Shown: positions 1 through 9,781 of the stretch, piece by piece
How positions within the stretch are numbered: position 1 is the stretch's first letter
Layout of the letters: each line of letters starts with the position of its first letter
NCBI RefSeq assembly: GCF_016405855.1
Contig: NZ_JAEFCA010000001.1
Location: 395,316-459,315 of the forward strand
Length of the DNA stretch: 64,000 nt
Direction of reading: 5' to 3'
Source of the DNA: Flavobacterium sp. IB48
GTDB lineage: Bacteria > Bacteroidota > Bacteroidia > Flavobacteriales > Flavobacteriaceae
Made by a program: the position numbers and the translations under genes
Notes under the pieces: model-generated
The model's database searches: none
What the model was told of the DNA's origin: nothing
The model's input: only the letters and a program-made list of their open reading frames with translations

Positions 1-3000
1 CTTGCAATTCCAGCTGCAATGTTTTTCTGAATCAGATCTTTTCGTTTTGCATCAATATCTGCTACATCGCCTAAATACAATTGCGGGAAAACAGATGAAG
101 TTGTCTGTTCTACACAACCATGTGGGTACTGAATTAAGAATTGCAATCTTCCATTCAAATTCATTGACGGCATTGACGAAACTTCTAATCTTGCTTTATT
201 ACTTCCAGCAATTCCAAATGTTTTCCATGAAATTGTTTTAGTGCTATTTGGCGTTAAAACAACATCTGTGAAAGTACTTGTAACTGGATTCGGATTTGTC
301 ATATCAATTTCAACATCATAAACCGATTTCTCGCTGCCAGATGTTGCAATTACCTGAACTTTTGCAATTCCAGTAGCAGATCCGACAACCAAATTAAAGT
401 AAGCCATTTTTTCATCTGGCTGTGCAAAATTCAAGCTTTGAACCGCACTTCCCATTACTTTTAATCCATTGCTTGTTTTTACCTGAATTGAAACATTTTT
501 GATCTTGTTTTCAGTTGCAAAAACCGTTACAGGCAACGTTACTTTTTCAGAAGGTGAAATTTTTCTTGGCAACGAAGCCAACACCATCAACGGACTCTTA
601 ACTTGTGTTGCTTTTTCTACACTTCCGTAAGCGCTTGTTTTTGCATCGCCTGCCACAACCATTGTTCTAACAGAACCAATGTATTTAGGTAGTTTTAATT
701 GATGTGATTTTGTTTCTCCTTTTTCTAATTTGAATGGTCCGTAATACAATACAACAGGTTTAAAACGGTTAGCTTTTTTAGCTTTTCCTCCACCTAAATC
801 CTGATCTCCACCAATACTGAAAATCTGGCTTATTTTTCCGCCATAAGCGCCAATTACATCATCGTAAATGTCCCAAGTTTTTACACCTAAAGCTTCACGA
901 ACATAGAAACTATCCCATGCATTTGGTGTTTTAAAGCGAGTTAAATCCAAAAGCCCTTCATCTACAACTGCGATTGTATATGTCATTTCTTTGCCTGATT
1001 TCTCACCTACTTTTACTGTAAATGGCTGTTCTGGCCTTAAAACATCTGGCATATTAATCGTTGGCGCCAAAATAGTGTTTTTATCTACAACTTCAACAGG
1101 AACAATCCCATACATACGAATTGGCGAATCGTTTTTGGTTGAAGCGTGTGGCTGCAATAATGTAATATTAAAATATACGTTTGGTGCCATTGCTCCTGTA
1201 ATTGGAACCTCAACTTTAGTTTCTCCTTTTTTAGTCTCAGCCCAAATAGTCTGCACTACTCTTGATCCGTTTTCTATTGAAATTAAAGCGCGTCCACCTT
1301 CACTTGAAGGGAAAGATATTTGTGCTTTTTCTCCAACTTCATAATTTTTCTTATCGGTAGAAAAAACTAACATATTAGCAGTTGAAGCGTCTCTATTACG
1401 TGTTTTTCCAGACCAGATTGGCCAGTCAATATTTACTGTCAATGAGGCCGCATGACCATCTTGCTGATCGGCAACACGAATTAAATAACGTCCCCATTCT
1501 TCGTCTGTCAAGGCAAATTGAAAACTTCCTTTTCCGCTTGAATCGGTATTGATTACAAAAGTTTTGTACGAAGTAGTTGCATTCGACGAGTTATAATTTG
1601 ATAAATTATCGCTTGAAGAATCCCACCACCATCTCCAGTCTACTTTGTAAACTCGTACTTCGAGATTATGAACTGATTTTGGCCTTCCGTTTTCATCAAC
1701 CGTTACTACGTCAAAACGATTGTTTGTTCTCGTTTCGAGCATGCTGTACTTGTTCAGTTCAGGAGTTTTAAGTCCAACGTAGGTTTTGTACGGAGAATAA
1801 GTCGTTGACATTACATCTGTACTAAAATCTCCTCCTTCTTCATACACTTTTGTAATAAATGAAGCGCGAAGCATTCCTGGCGCCTGACCCTGTAATCTTG
1901 GCTGAATGTTTACCGATGCTTTTCCGTTTTCGTTTAATTTTCCAGAGAAGACATTGATTTCTTCTGTGCTGAATTGACGAGCTAAATCATCAAAAGTATA
2001 TTTTTCATAACCTTTAAACGTTGTGCTTTGCTGAGAGAATTTAGCCTGCATTTCTACATTCAAATTCTTAGCAATTGCACCGTGAAGCCATGTTACTTCA
2101 AGATTATCAGTATTTGGATACGAAGCCGAAAGTGTTTTTCTGCTAAAGGTATTTTTGATTTTTAAACGATTTGGTTTAATCGTTTCAATCTTAATGCTCT
2201 TATAGAATTTTGCGCCTCCAACGCTTACCATTGCTTCCCAGTTTCCTGTTGGCGCATCTTGATTCGTTGGAACTATAAAAGCGTAATGGTTTAGATCATT
2301 TGTTTTTTGAACGGTTTGATAAACTGTTTTACCATTCGGATCGTTTAATCTGAATTTGATTGGATGAGATTTCGGAAGTTTATTCGCAGCATCATTCAAA
2401 ATAAATGACAGATATAGATTATCTCCCGGACGCCAAACGCCTCTTTCTCCGTAAATAAATCCTTTTAAGCCTTTTTGTAAAGTCTCTCCGGCAACATCAA
2501 AATTACTTACTGATAACGAAAGTCCGTCGTCCAGCTTCACGTAAGTCGACTGATCGCCTAAAGTTACAATTGCGAAATAGGCAAATTTATCCAATTGGAA
2601 AGATGCAATTCCTTCGCTGCTTGTTGCTTCTGTTGCAATTTTTTGTTGTTGGAAGTTGTATAAATCTACTCTTGCGTTTGAAACTGGCTCAGTTGTAACG
2701 ATATTATTTACAGCAAACAAGTACGATTTATTTTCGCCTCTTTTTGCAATAACTCCTAAATCTGAAGCTAAAATATTAGTTGCAATTCTGGCATTATAAT
2801 AGTAAGAACCTGTACAAGGATCCTGACTTTCTCTCCAATCGTAATCGTCATAATAATAGTAATCGTCGTAAGAGTTTCCGCTGTAGTTTACATCATTTTC
2901 ATCCACTTCTTCCTCCTCAGCTTCATCGTCATTTCCTTCTGAAGTTTCACATTTGTAAAGCGAGTATTTCTTTTTATAAACAAATTCAACTCTGTAAATT

Positions 3001-4469
3001 GCTCCCGGTTCTGGTTTAATGATTTTAGACAAATCTAAAGCATACGTATTCCATTTAGAGAGATTTACGAGCGTACTTTCTTTTAAATTCAGTGTTGTTT
3101 TGGCAATTGGCTGGGCGACTTTCTTTAGATTTTGTCCGCCGTTTAATTCATTGTATTGAAGAAATTGCAGAATGTTATTTTTGTAGATTTTGTACACTTT
3201 AACATCTACAGCACTCAGATTTACAGCTTCAAAATTTAATTTTAAATTATTTGAACTTGGCAGAATCGTTCCGTTTTTAATAAAACGAACATTGGGTTTT
3301 ATCTGATCAAAAGAAATTTTCTCCGAATAATTGTTTTCCAGTTTTTTGCCATATTGGCTTTCTATTCCTTGAAAAACTTCCAATAATAATTCGCCCGTAA
3401 CAACTTGTTCTGGTTCTTCGTCTGGCACATATTCAACAGCATCTTCTACAACTGCGGCGGCAGAATCAACTGCCACTGCAGCAGAATCGACTACAACTGC
3501 TGCGGAATCTACAGCTACTGCAACTGGTTCTTCTGCAACTACTGTTACAGTCTTTTCTTTTTTAGGTGCATTTTGATTCGTAAAATATACTTTTAGTAAA
3601 TTTCCTTGTGTAGAAAATTTCAAATTATTGGTATTCTGAATCGAAACCAATCCAGCAAAATCCTGACCTTTTTCTAAAGGCTCGGAGAAATTAATTAAAA
3701 CCTGCTGATTGTTTCCATCTGGAATTTCAACCTTTATAACTTTAAATTCGTTGATGCTCGTAATCGGAAAATCGATTTGTCCTTTCTGATCGATGTCAAA
3801 ATCATTTCCGTCATATATAATTTCTAAATTCGAAGCTTCTGACTGGCGCTGAATACTATCTATTATAAAATGAAATTCTTTTCCTGAAGACACATTTTTA
3901 TCGAACTTAATCTTAAGATCGCTTCCGTTATGTTTAGCTTTAACCAGCTTAATGGCGGTTTCCAAATCAATATTATCTGCAGTCTTTAACGTACAGTTTA
4001 AATATTGATATTCTTTGCTGTACGACTGCACATCGCCCGTATTAATGGTAAAATCCTGTTTAACAGTTTTAACTGTAAAGTTGAATTTAGAAAGTTCTTT
4101 TTCTTTCTCTTTAGGAATGGCTGTCAGCTTATCTAAGTTTAAAGTAACTTGATATTCTGTTCCCATTTTAAGTTTTTTCTCTGGAATAAAAGCTAAAGTA
4201 TTTGTTGAAAGTGCAATAACTTTTCCGTGAACACTTGGCGAAATATCAAACAAATCGTCGTCTAATTCCTGATTAGGTTTCCAATCGTTTTTATCGAAAG
4301 CCAAAACCACGCGAATATCAGAATCTGCAGAAACGATACCGCCAGTAAAACTAGTAATGTAGTCTTTGAATAATGAAAAATCGGAATTGAAATCGGCCGC
4401 TGATTTGCGCCCGCAGGATTGAAAAATAAAAAACACAAAAAATACGAGAAATAATCCTTTTGCCTTCAC
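1..4469 (-). CDS. Alpha-2-macroglobulin family lipoprotein (partial, 3' end outside window)
   Basis: This is an open frame of 1489 codons running off the left edge; no stop is seen. I start it at the GTG at 4467-4469, which gives a hydrophobic leader ending in FQSCG, a lipobox with Cys19, so it should be a lipid-anchored envelope protein. The thioester motif YPHGCVEQ lies at 105-128 (GCVEQ at 105-119, Cys about residue 1452). This marks a protease-trapping macroglobulin with a reactive thioester rather than a thioester-less type. Two low-complexity stretches stand out: a VDSAA-type repeat near 3420-3530 and an acidic/tyrosine stretch (SYDDYYYYDDYDW) near 2820-2890. In other bacteria such proteins often pair with penicillin-binding protein 1C; that neighbour would lie outside the window. 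Family identity is firm; start codon moderately so. Confidence 0.9.
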   Translation of the reverse strand, partial: MKAKGLFLVFFVFFIFQSCGRKSAADFNSDFSLFKDYITSFTGGIVSADSDIRVVLAFDKNDWKPNQELDDDLFDISPSVHGKVIALSTNTLAFIPEKKLKMGTEYQVTLNLDKLTAIPKEKEKELSKFNFTVKTVKQDFTINTGDVQSYSKEYQYLNCTLKTADNIDLETAIKLVKAKHNGSDLKIKFDKNVSSGKEFHFIIDSIQRQSEASNLEIIYDGNDFDIDQKGQIDFPITSINEFKVIKVEIPDGNNQQVLINFSEPLEKGQDFAGLVSIQNTNNLKFSTQGNLLKVYFTNQNAPKKEKTVTVVAEEPVAVAVDSAAVVVDSAAVAVDSAAAVVEDAVEYVPDEEPEQVVTGELLLEVFQGIESQYGKKLENNYSEKISFDQIKPNVRFIKNGTILPSSNNLKLNFEAVNLSAVDVKVYKIYKNNILQFLQYNELNGGQNLKKVAQPIAKTTLNLKESTLVNLSKWNTYALDLSKIIKPEPGAIYRVEFVYKKKYSLYKCETSEGNDDEAEEEEVDENDVNYSGNSYDDYYYYDDYDWRESQDPCTGSYYYNARIATNILASDLGVIAKRGENKSYLFAVNNIVTTEPVSNARVDLYNFQQQKIATEATSSEGIASFQLDKFAYFAIVTLGDQSTYVKLDDGLSLSVSNFDVAGETLQKGLKGFIYGERGVWRPGDNLYLSFILNDAANKLPKSHPIKFRLNDPNGKTVYQTVQKTNDLNHYAFIVPTNQDAPTGNWEAMVSVGGAKFYKSIKIETIKPNRLKIKNTFSRKTLSASYPNTDNLEVTWLHGAIAKNLNVEMQAKFSQQSTTFKGYEKYTFDDLARQFSTEEINVFSGKLNENGKASVNIQPRLQGQAPGMLRASFITKVYEEGGDFSTDVMSTTYSPYKTYVGLKTPELNKYSMLETRTNNRFDVVTVDENGRPKSVHNLEVRVYKVDWRWWWDSSSDNLSNYNSSNATTSYKTFVINTDSSGKGSFQFALTDEEWGRYLIRVADQQDGHAASLTVNIDWPIWSGKTRNRDASTANMLVFSTDKKNYEVGEKAQISFPSSEGGRALISIENGSRVVQTIWAETKKGETKVEVPITGAMAPNVYFNITLLQPHASTKNDSPIRMYGIVPVEVVDKNTILAPTINMPDVLRPEQPFTVKVGEKSGKEMTYTIAVVDEGLLDLTRFKTPNAWDSFYVREALGVKTWDIYDDVIGAYGGKISQIFSIGGDQDLGGGKAKKANRFKPVVLYYGPFKLEKGETKSHQLKLPKYIGSVRTMVVAGDAKTSAYGSVEKATQVKSPLMVLASLPRKISPSEKVTLPVTVFATENKIKNVSIQVKTSNGLKVMGSAVQSLNFAQPDEKMAYFNLVVGSATGIAKVQVIATSGSEKSVYDVEIDMTNPNPVTSTFTDVVLTPNSTKTISWKTFGIAGSNKARLEVSSMPSMNLNGRLQFLIQYPHGCVEQTTSSVFPQLYLGDVADIDAKRKDLIQKNIAAGIA

Positions 4470-4661
4470 TTTTATCTAGAGTTAATGGTTAACAAATTGA
4501 GAATTTAATGCGCTATACCGTTAAAAATTACAACAGCAAAACACGAATTAAATCACGATAAAAGTAACGTATTTTTCGGGTTAATTAAGAAGAAAATTCT
4601 CTAATAATGATTATTTAACTTTTGTTGAAGTTTATAAACTATCCTACAAGGTATCTAAAGC

Positions 4662-5105
4662 TTATTTACGTCTTTCAAGAAAAAAACGTTTCATCAAATC
4701 TGCTGCTTCATTTGCCATTACACCAGAAACAACAGTAGTTTTAGGATGCAGTTTTGTTCCCATATTTAAAAATCCGCGTTGTTCATCGCGTGCACCAAAA
4801 ACAATCTTTGAAATCTGACTCCAATACAAAGCACCCGCGCACATTTGACAAGGCTCTAGTGTAACATAAAGCGTACAATCTTTTAAATATTTTCCGCCAA
4901 GAAAATTAGCTGCCGCGGTGATGGACTGCATCTCAGCGTGTGCCGTTACATCATTCAGCAATTCGGTCAAATTATGACTTCTTGCAATTACTTTATCAGC
5001 CACAACAATTATAGCTCCAACAGGAATCTCGCCTTTTTCGTAAGCGATTTCGGCTTCCTGCAAAGCTTTTTTCATAAAATACTCGTCGGTGAAAGGATTT
5101 ATCAT
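4662..5105 (-). CDS. tadA: tRNA-specific adenosine deaminase (TadA-like nucleoside deaminase)
   Basis: A 147-residue cytidine/deoxycytidylate deaminase fold protein. The zinc site is complete: HAEMQSI carries the His and the catalytic Glu, and PCQMCAGAL carries the two zinc cysteines. Length and motifs fit TadA, which converts A34 to inosine in tRNA-Arg(ACG), although guanine deaminases have related motifs. It is transcribed divergently from the TonB-domain cluster. A TAnnTTTG promoter element lies only about 6 bases ahead of the ATG, so the mRNA may have almost no leader. Confidence 0.88.
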   Translation of the reverse strand: MINPFTDEYFMKKALQEAEIAYEKGEIPVGAIIVVADKVIARSHNLTELLNDVTAHAEMQSITAAANFLGGKYLKDCTLYVTLEPCQMCAGALYWSQISKIVFGARDEQRGFLNMGTKLHPKTTVVSGVMANEAADLMKRFFLERRK

Positions 5106-5110
5106 ACTTG

Positions 5111-5118
5111 CAAAAGTA
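5111..5118 (-). promoter_or_regulatory. Candidate Bacteroidota -7 promoter element of tadA
   Basis: On the minus strand the sequence is TACTTTTG, an exact match to TAnnTTTG. It ends 5 bases ahead of the tadA ATG at 5105, implying a leaderless or nearly leaderless transcript. Seen by eye only. Confidence 0.5.
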
Positions 5119-5165
5119 AAACTTTACTCATTATTTTTACTACATTTAAATTTTGAAATTTGAAT

Positions 5166-6467
5166 ATGGAAAGAAAACATAAAATCAGTATACCTGAACC
5201 ATGCTCTGAAGACTGGAACAAAATGATGCCAAATGAAAATGGCCGTTTCTGCATGAGCTGTTCTAAAACCGTTGTTGATTTTACGTCGATGCTTCCTGAA
5301 GAGATTCAGCATTATTTCATTCAAAACCAAAACCAAAAAATTTGCGGCAGATTTAGAAAGTCACAATTGGAGACTATTACTATTCAAATTCCGGATCGTG
5401 TTTTATATTCGCAAACCCATTATCATAAAATGTTTTTATTGGCATTATTTGTCGCGATGGGAACCACTTTATTCAGTTGTGCCGATACCGAAGGCAATAA
5501 AATGAAAATTGATAAAATAGAAGTGGTAACAGACAATGAACCAAAAAATCCTGATCAACCAAACAATGAAGACCGTTTGGTTGAAAAAACACCTCCTGCA
5601 CCTCATTTATATGCCAACATAGAGCCTATAAAGGCCGTTCCTGAAGGATCTATTGCCTATATCGAACCTCATTACGAAACCATTACTGGCACTCCTGCTA
5701 TTGAAAATTTTGAAGTATTACCTGCATATCCTGGGGGGCTAGAGAGATTTAGCACATACATTCAAAATGAATTTAAAATTCCTAAAAAAGCCAGACGAAT
5801 TACAGGAGAAATTGAGGTTTCTTTTGTTGTAAATAAAGCTGGAACTTTAGAGCAATTTAAAGTTTTTGACAATATTGGTTATGAAACTGGAGAAGAAATG
5901 ATTCGAGTTTTAAAAAGTTCAAAGGTAAAATGGATGCCAAGAATAATTAATGGAAAACCTACTCTTGATACTATCAGAATGAATATTGTTGTTCAAAAAG
6001 ACAGTTTAAATATTGAGAGAAAAAACAGAAAGCTTTCAAAAATAGTCGCAATTAATTTTGTCAAAAAAAATGATAAACTGTCATATAATGAAAATCAGCC
6101 TTTATGTGAAAAAAAAGTACCACAAGATCTCGCATTAGAAGATGATTCTGTGTTTTATATGGGAGCTGCAATCGAAACAAAAGCAGACTATCCAAGTGGT
6201 ATTAACGCTTTCTATGAGTTCTTTGCCCAAGAATTTAAAATGCCTGAAGAAGTAGAAAATGCAAAAGATCGCATTATTGTTTCATTTGTAGTAGAAAAAG
6301 ATGGTTCGTTGGCTGCATTTCAATTTCCAAAAGATATTAATCCTAAATTAGAATCAGAAATAACACGTGTTTTAAATCTGTCACCTAAATGGATTCCTGG
6401 TGAACAAAATGGAAAAAGAACAAGAGAAAAAATTAGTTTCCCAATAGTGCTCGAAAAATGGAAATAG
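5166..6467 (+). CDS. Energy-transducer TonB-like protein with N-terminal four-Cys motif and two TonB C-terminal domains
   Basis: I start at the ATG at 5166 (a TTG two codons earlier is less likely), because the downstream paralogue also begins with ME. The N-terminus holds C13, a FCMSC pair (C29, C32) and C60, resembling a small metal-binding or redox module found in Bacteroidota. A hydrophobic segment (MFLLALFVAMGTTLFSC) follows, then a Pro/Glu-rich linker, then two TonB_C-type domains, each opening with a YP[GS]G element followed by an FVV[NE]K strand and ending in KW[MI]P. It probably sits in the inner membrane with its TonB domains in the periplasm, but no ExbB/ExbD genes are nearby. It overlaps the next gene by 10 bases and begins a three-gene cassette. 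Confidence 0.75.
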   Translation: MERKHKISIPEPCSEDWNKMMPNENGRFCMSCSKTVVDFTSMLPEEIQHYFIQNQNQKICGRFRKSQLETITIQIPDRVLYSQTHYHKMFLLALFVAMGTTLFSCADTEGNKMKIDKIEVVTDNEPKNPDQPNNEDRLVEKTPPAPHLYANIEPIKAVPEGSIAYIEPHYETITGTPAIENFEVLPAYPGGLERFSTYIQNEFKIPKKARRITGEIEVSFVVNKAGTLEQFKVFDNIGYETGEEMIRVLKSSKVKWMPRIINGKPTLDTIRMNIVVQKDSLNIERKNRKLSKIVAINFVKKNDKLSYNENQPLCEKKVPQDLALEDDSVFYMGAAIETKADYPSGINAFYEFFAQEFKMPEEVENAKDRIIVSFVVEKDGSLAAFQFPKDINPKLESEITRVLNLSPKWIPGEQNGKRTREKISFPIVLEKWK

Positions 6468-7270
6468 TACACAAAATCGAAATACCAAAGCCATGCAATG
6501 AAAACTGGGATCAAATGACTCCAACTGAAAATGGGCGTTTCTGTGTAAGCTGTTCTAAAACGGTTATGGATTTCACTTCTATGCTTCCAGAAGAAATTCA
6601 GCATTATTTCATTCAAAACCAAAACCAAAAAATTTGCGGAAGGTTTAAACAATCACAGTTAGATCACATTACGATTCAAATTCCTAATCGCGTTTTATAT
6701 TCGCAGACAAACTACCATAAAATATTTCTTCTCGCTTTGTTTATTGCAATGGGAACCACTTTGTTTAGCTGTGCAGATAAAGAAGGCAACAAGAAAAAAA
6801 TTGATCAAATTGAAATTGTTGACAATCCAACACAAAATCAAGATGAAGATGTTTCCTCCTGCTATGGGCATCAGATTGAATCTAAAAAAGAAAAAACAAA
6901 AATACCAAGAGAAAGAGTCACAATGGGAATGGTAGTTCCTTCTAAACCTATTGAATATTATCGTTTTAAGTATAGCATTATATATAATTCAGTTGATTTG
7001 GATATTTTACCTGCTCCAAAAGGCGGAATGAAAAAATTCTATTCTTACTTTGCAAAAAATTACACTGCTTCAAAAAAAGGAGAAATGTCAATCTTATTTG
7101 TAGTAGAAAGAGATGGCACTTTAACTAATTTTCAAGTAACCAAAAACGAATCTTCAGAAAATGAAGCAAAAGTTATTAAAGTTTTAGAATCTGGTCCAAA
7201 ATGGATTCCTGGAAAAACAAACAATGGGGATGTGCGATCAACTTTCATTTTGCCAATTACATTTAAATAA
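6458..7270 (+). CDS. TonB C-terminal domain protein, tandem paralogue of the preceding gene
   Basis: 270 residues. The first ~110 residues closely match the upstream gene: C13, C29, C32 and C60 are at identical positions, and a 44-base block at 6596-6639 is identical to 5304-5347. The same hydrophobic segment follows (FLLALFIAMGTTLFSC). The linker is shorter and only one TonB_C domain is present (PAPKGGMKKF to GPKWIPG). The start codon overlaps the 3' end of the preceding gene, which suggests translational coupling. High DNA identity at the 5' end against divergent 3' ends indicates a recent partial duplication or gene conversion. Confidence 0.75.
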   Translation: MEIVHKIEIPKPCNENWDQMTPTENGRFCVSCSKTVMDFTSMLPEEIQHYFIQNQNQKICGRFKQSQLDHITIQIPNRVLYSQTNYHKIFLLALFIAMGTTLFSCADKEGNKKKIDQIEIVDNPTQNQDEDVSSCYGHQIESKKEKTKIPRERVTMGMVVPSKPIEYYRFKYSIIYNSVDLDILPAPKGGMKKFYSYFAKNYTASKKGEMSILFVVERDGTLTNFQVTKNESSENEAKVIKVLESGPKWIPGKTNNGDVRSTFILPITFK

Positions 7271-7908
7271 TGAAAATTAAACATAAAATAACTATTCATA
7301 TAAATTGCAAATCATTTTTGCCAACGTTGTATGTAGTTATTGTTCTAGTTCTTTTCGGTTGTCAAAACAAAGAAAACAAACAGCCGAAAGCTAAAAACAT
7401 TGATATTAACAAAGACACTTTGACTACAAAGCCAGATGTTTTAGATACAACTGCAATCAGTACAAAAAAATCAGATCAAGCACCGTCAGATATATCAAAA
7501 ATTGAGCAGCTTAAAATAAGGAAAACTACAACAATAGCATCTAGAGAAGTTGAAGAGAACAAATCTTCAAAATCTGATAAAACAAAAAAAGATGACGCTT
7601 CGATAGTTGCAAAAACAGTTTCAAATTCTAATGCAGAATTTCCAGGTGGCATTGAACAATTTCATAACTTTTTCATGAAAGAATATAAAAAACCTGAAGA
7701 AGTTGAATATTGGAAGTTGAATTTTACGCTTTCATTTGCTGTAGAAAAAAATGGTTCTGTATCATTTCTTGAATGCGCTCCTGCAGTTGAAGAACCTCTG
7801 GAAAAAGAAATTATCAGGGTTTTAAGCTTATGCCCTAAATGGCTGCCAGGCGAATCGAACGGAAAAAAAGTGAGAATGCAATATTCTGTGCCCATTTTAT
7901 TGAAATAA
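7270..7908 (+). CDS. TonB C-terminal domain lipoprotein
   Basis: 212 residues, starting in a TAATG overlap with the previous stop. The N-terminus lacks the four-Cys module of its neighbours and instead shows a lipoprotein signal: hydrophobic YVVIVLVLFGC with the lipid Cys near residue 31. A Lys/Thr/Ser-rich linker precedes a single TonB_C-type domain (FPGGIEQFHNFF to CPKWLPGE). It is the third member of the cassette, probably co-translated with the two genes before it. A lipid-anchored TonB-C domain may act in the periplasm as a receptor-binding partner; this role is inferred. Confidence 0.7.
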   Translation: MKIKHKITIHINCKSFLPTLYVVIVLVLFGCQNKENKQPKAKNIDINKDTLTTKPDVLDTTAISTKKSDQAPSDISKIEQLKIRKTTTIASREVEENKSSKSDKTKKDDASIVAKTVSNSNAEFPGGIEQFHNFFMKEYKKPEEVEYWKLNFTLSFAVEKNGSVSFLECAPAVEEPLEKEIIRVLSLCPKWLPGESNGKKVRMQYSVPILLK

Positions 7909-7938
7909 GACTCTAAGAGAAAATTAAATTTAAAACCG

Positions 7939-7946
7939 TAAATTTG
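7939..7946 (+). promoter_or_regulatory. Candidate -7 promoter element of dxs
   Basis: TAAATTTG matches TAnnTTTG and lies 14 bases ahead of the dxs ATG, implying a very short leader. No clear TTG element is seen at -33, so support is moderate. Confidence 0.45.
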
Positions 7947-7960
7947 CTTTTTACCTTACA

Positions 7961-9748
7961 ATGAAAAGCGATTTACTTTCCGACATATATAATCCCGCTG
8001 ATTTACGTCTTTTAAAAGAAGAACAGCTCGCCCAAGTTGCCCAAGAACTTCGTCAGTTTATTATTGATATAGTTTCTGTAAAAGAAGGGCATTTGGGAGC
8101 AAGTTTAGGCGTTGTAGAACTTACAATAGCGCTTCACTATGTTTTTAATACTCCAAACGATTTATTGGTTTGGGATGTTGGACATCAAGCTTATGGGCAT
8201 AAAATATTAACTGAAAGAAGAGAAAATTTTGATACCAATAGGCAAATTGGAGGTATTTCTGGTTTTCCAAAAAGGAGCGAAAGCGTTTATGACACTTTTG
8301 GTGTCGGACATTCTTCAACTTCGATTTCTGCAGCACTCGGAATGGCGATTGCTTCTAAATTAAAAGGCGATTTTGATAAGGAACATATTGCAGTTATTGG
8401 TGATGCATCAATTGCAAGCGGAATGGCGTTTGAAGGTCTTAATCACGCTGGAGTTACAGATGCTAATATTCTCGTTATCCTTAATGACAACGCAATTGGA
8501 ATTGACCCAAGTGTTGGTGCTTTAAAAAAATACCTTACTTCGGTTAAAAACGGAAAAAATCCGCGCCAGAACAATATCATTAAATCTTTGAATTTTGATT
8601 ATTCTGGTCCAATTGATGGTCATGATCTTCCAAAATTAATTAAAGAATTAAATCGTCTCAAAAAGATCAAAGGCCCAAAATTCCTTCATATTGTAACTAC
8701 AAAAGGAAAAGGATTGCAGCAAGCTGAAGAAAATCAGGTAAAATATCACGCTCCTGGAAAATTTGACGCTTCGACGGGAGAAATTCATTTAAAATCAGAA
8801 GAAAATCTTCCTCCAAAATATCAGGATGTTTTTGGCTTGACCATTTTAGATTTAGCCAAAAAGAATGAAAAAATAATCGGAATCACACCTGCAATGCCAT
8901 CTGGAAGTTCATTAAAATTTATGATGGACGAATTTCCAGAACGTGCTTTTGATGTTGGAATTGCAGAACAGCATGCCGTAACGCTTGCTGCAGGAATGGC
9001 GACTCAAGGAATGATTGTTTACTGCAATATTTATTCGACATTTTTACAGCGTGCCTACGATCAAGTTATTCATGATGTTGCTTTACAAAATCTGCCTGTC
9101 ATATTTTGCCTTGATCGTGCAGGCTTGGTAGGCGAAGATGGTGCAACGCATCATGGCGTTTTTGACATTGCATATCTACGCTCGATTCCGAATATGATTA
9201 TTTATGCTCCATTAAACGAAATTGAACTTCAAAACATCTTGTACACAGTTCAATTAGGAATAGATCATCCAATCGCAATTCGATATCCAAGAGGTCGCGG
9301 AGTTCTTCCAAATTGGGAAGTAGAAAATTTCGGACATTACGAAAAAATAAATTGGGGCGAAGCAAAATGCTTAAAAGATGGTACGAAAGTTGCTGTACTG
9401 TCGGCCGGAACAATTGGAAATAATGTTATAGAAGCTCTTAAAGAATCGACCCATTCTGATGAGATTGCCCACTATAATTTTAGTTTTATCAAACCATTAG
9501 ACATCAACACATTAAATACTATTTTCAAAACTTTCCAACACATTATTACAGTCGAAGATGGCGTAAAAAATGGTGGTTTCGGAAGTGCAGTTTTAGAGTT
9601 TGCAGCATCACATAATTTTAAAAATTCTATAGAAATTTTGGGTGTTCCAGACGAATTTATTGAACATGGAACAGTAAACCAACTGCAACAATTGTGTAAA
9701 ATTGACGTTAAAAGTTTAATAAATCTTTTTTCTAACGGTTCAAAATAA
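7961..9748 (+). CDS. dxs: 1-deoxy-D-xylulose-5-phosphate synthase
   Basis: 595 residues. A thiamine-diphosphate enzyme joining pyruvate and glyceraldehyde 3-phosphate in the first step of the MEP isoprenoid pathway. Visible landmarks are GHLGASLGVVELT near residue 45, VWDVGHQAYGHKIL near 70, the GDASIASGMAFEG ThDP/Mg region near 145 with NDN about 30 residues on, and the transketolase pyrimidine-binding part (DVGIAEQHAVTLAAGMA) near 330. The C-terminal domain (TVEDGVKNGGFGSAV) is complete. It is slightly shorter than the E. coli enzyme, as usual in Bacteroidota. The DUF3078 gene follows after 33 bases and is probably cotranscribed. Confidence 0.95.
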   Translation: MKSDLLSDIYNPADLRLLKEEQLAQVAQELRQFIIDIVSVKEGHLGASLGVVELTIALHYVFNTPNDLLVWDVGHQAYGHKILTERRENFDTNRQIGGISGFPKRSESVYDTFGVGHSSTSISAALGMAIASKLKGDFDKEHIAVIGDASIASGMAFEGLNHAGVTDANILVILNDNAIGIDPSVGALKKYLTSVKNGKNPRQNNIIKSLNFDYSGPIDGHDLPKLIKELNRLKKIKGPKFLHIVTTKGKGLQQAEENQVKYHAPGKFDASTGEIHLKSEENLPPKYQDVFGLTILDLAKKNEKIIGITPAMPSGSSLKFMMDEFPERAFDVGIAEQHAVTLAAGMATQGMIVYCNIYSTFLQRAYDQVIHDVALQNLPVIFCLDRAGLVGEDGATHHGVFDIAYLRSIPNMIIYAPLNEIELQNILYTVQLGIDHPIAIRYPRGRGVLPNWEVENFGHYEKINWGEAKCLKDGTKVAVLSAGTIGNNVIEALKESTHSDEIAHYNFSFIKPLDINTLNTIFKTFQHIITVEDGVKNGGFGSAVLEFAASHNFKNSIEILGVPDEFIEHGTVNQLQQLCKIDVKSLINLFSNGSK

Positions 9749-9781
9749 TTATTTTGCGACACCAAAACAAAAATTACCACA

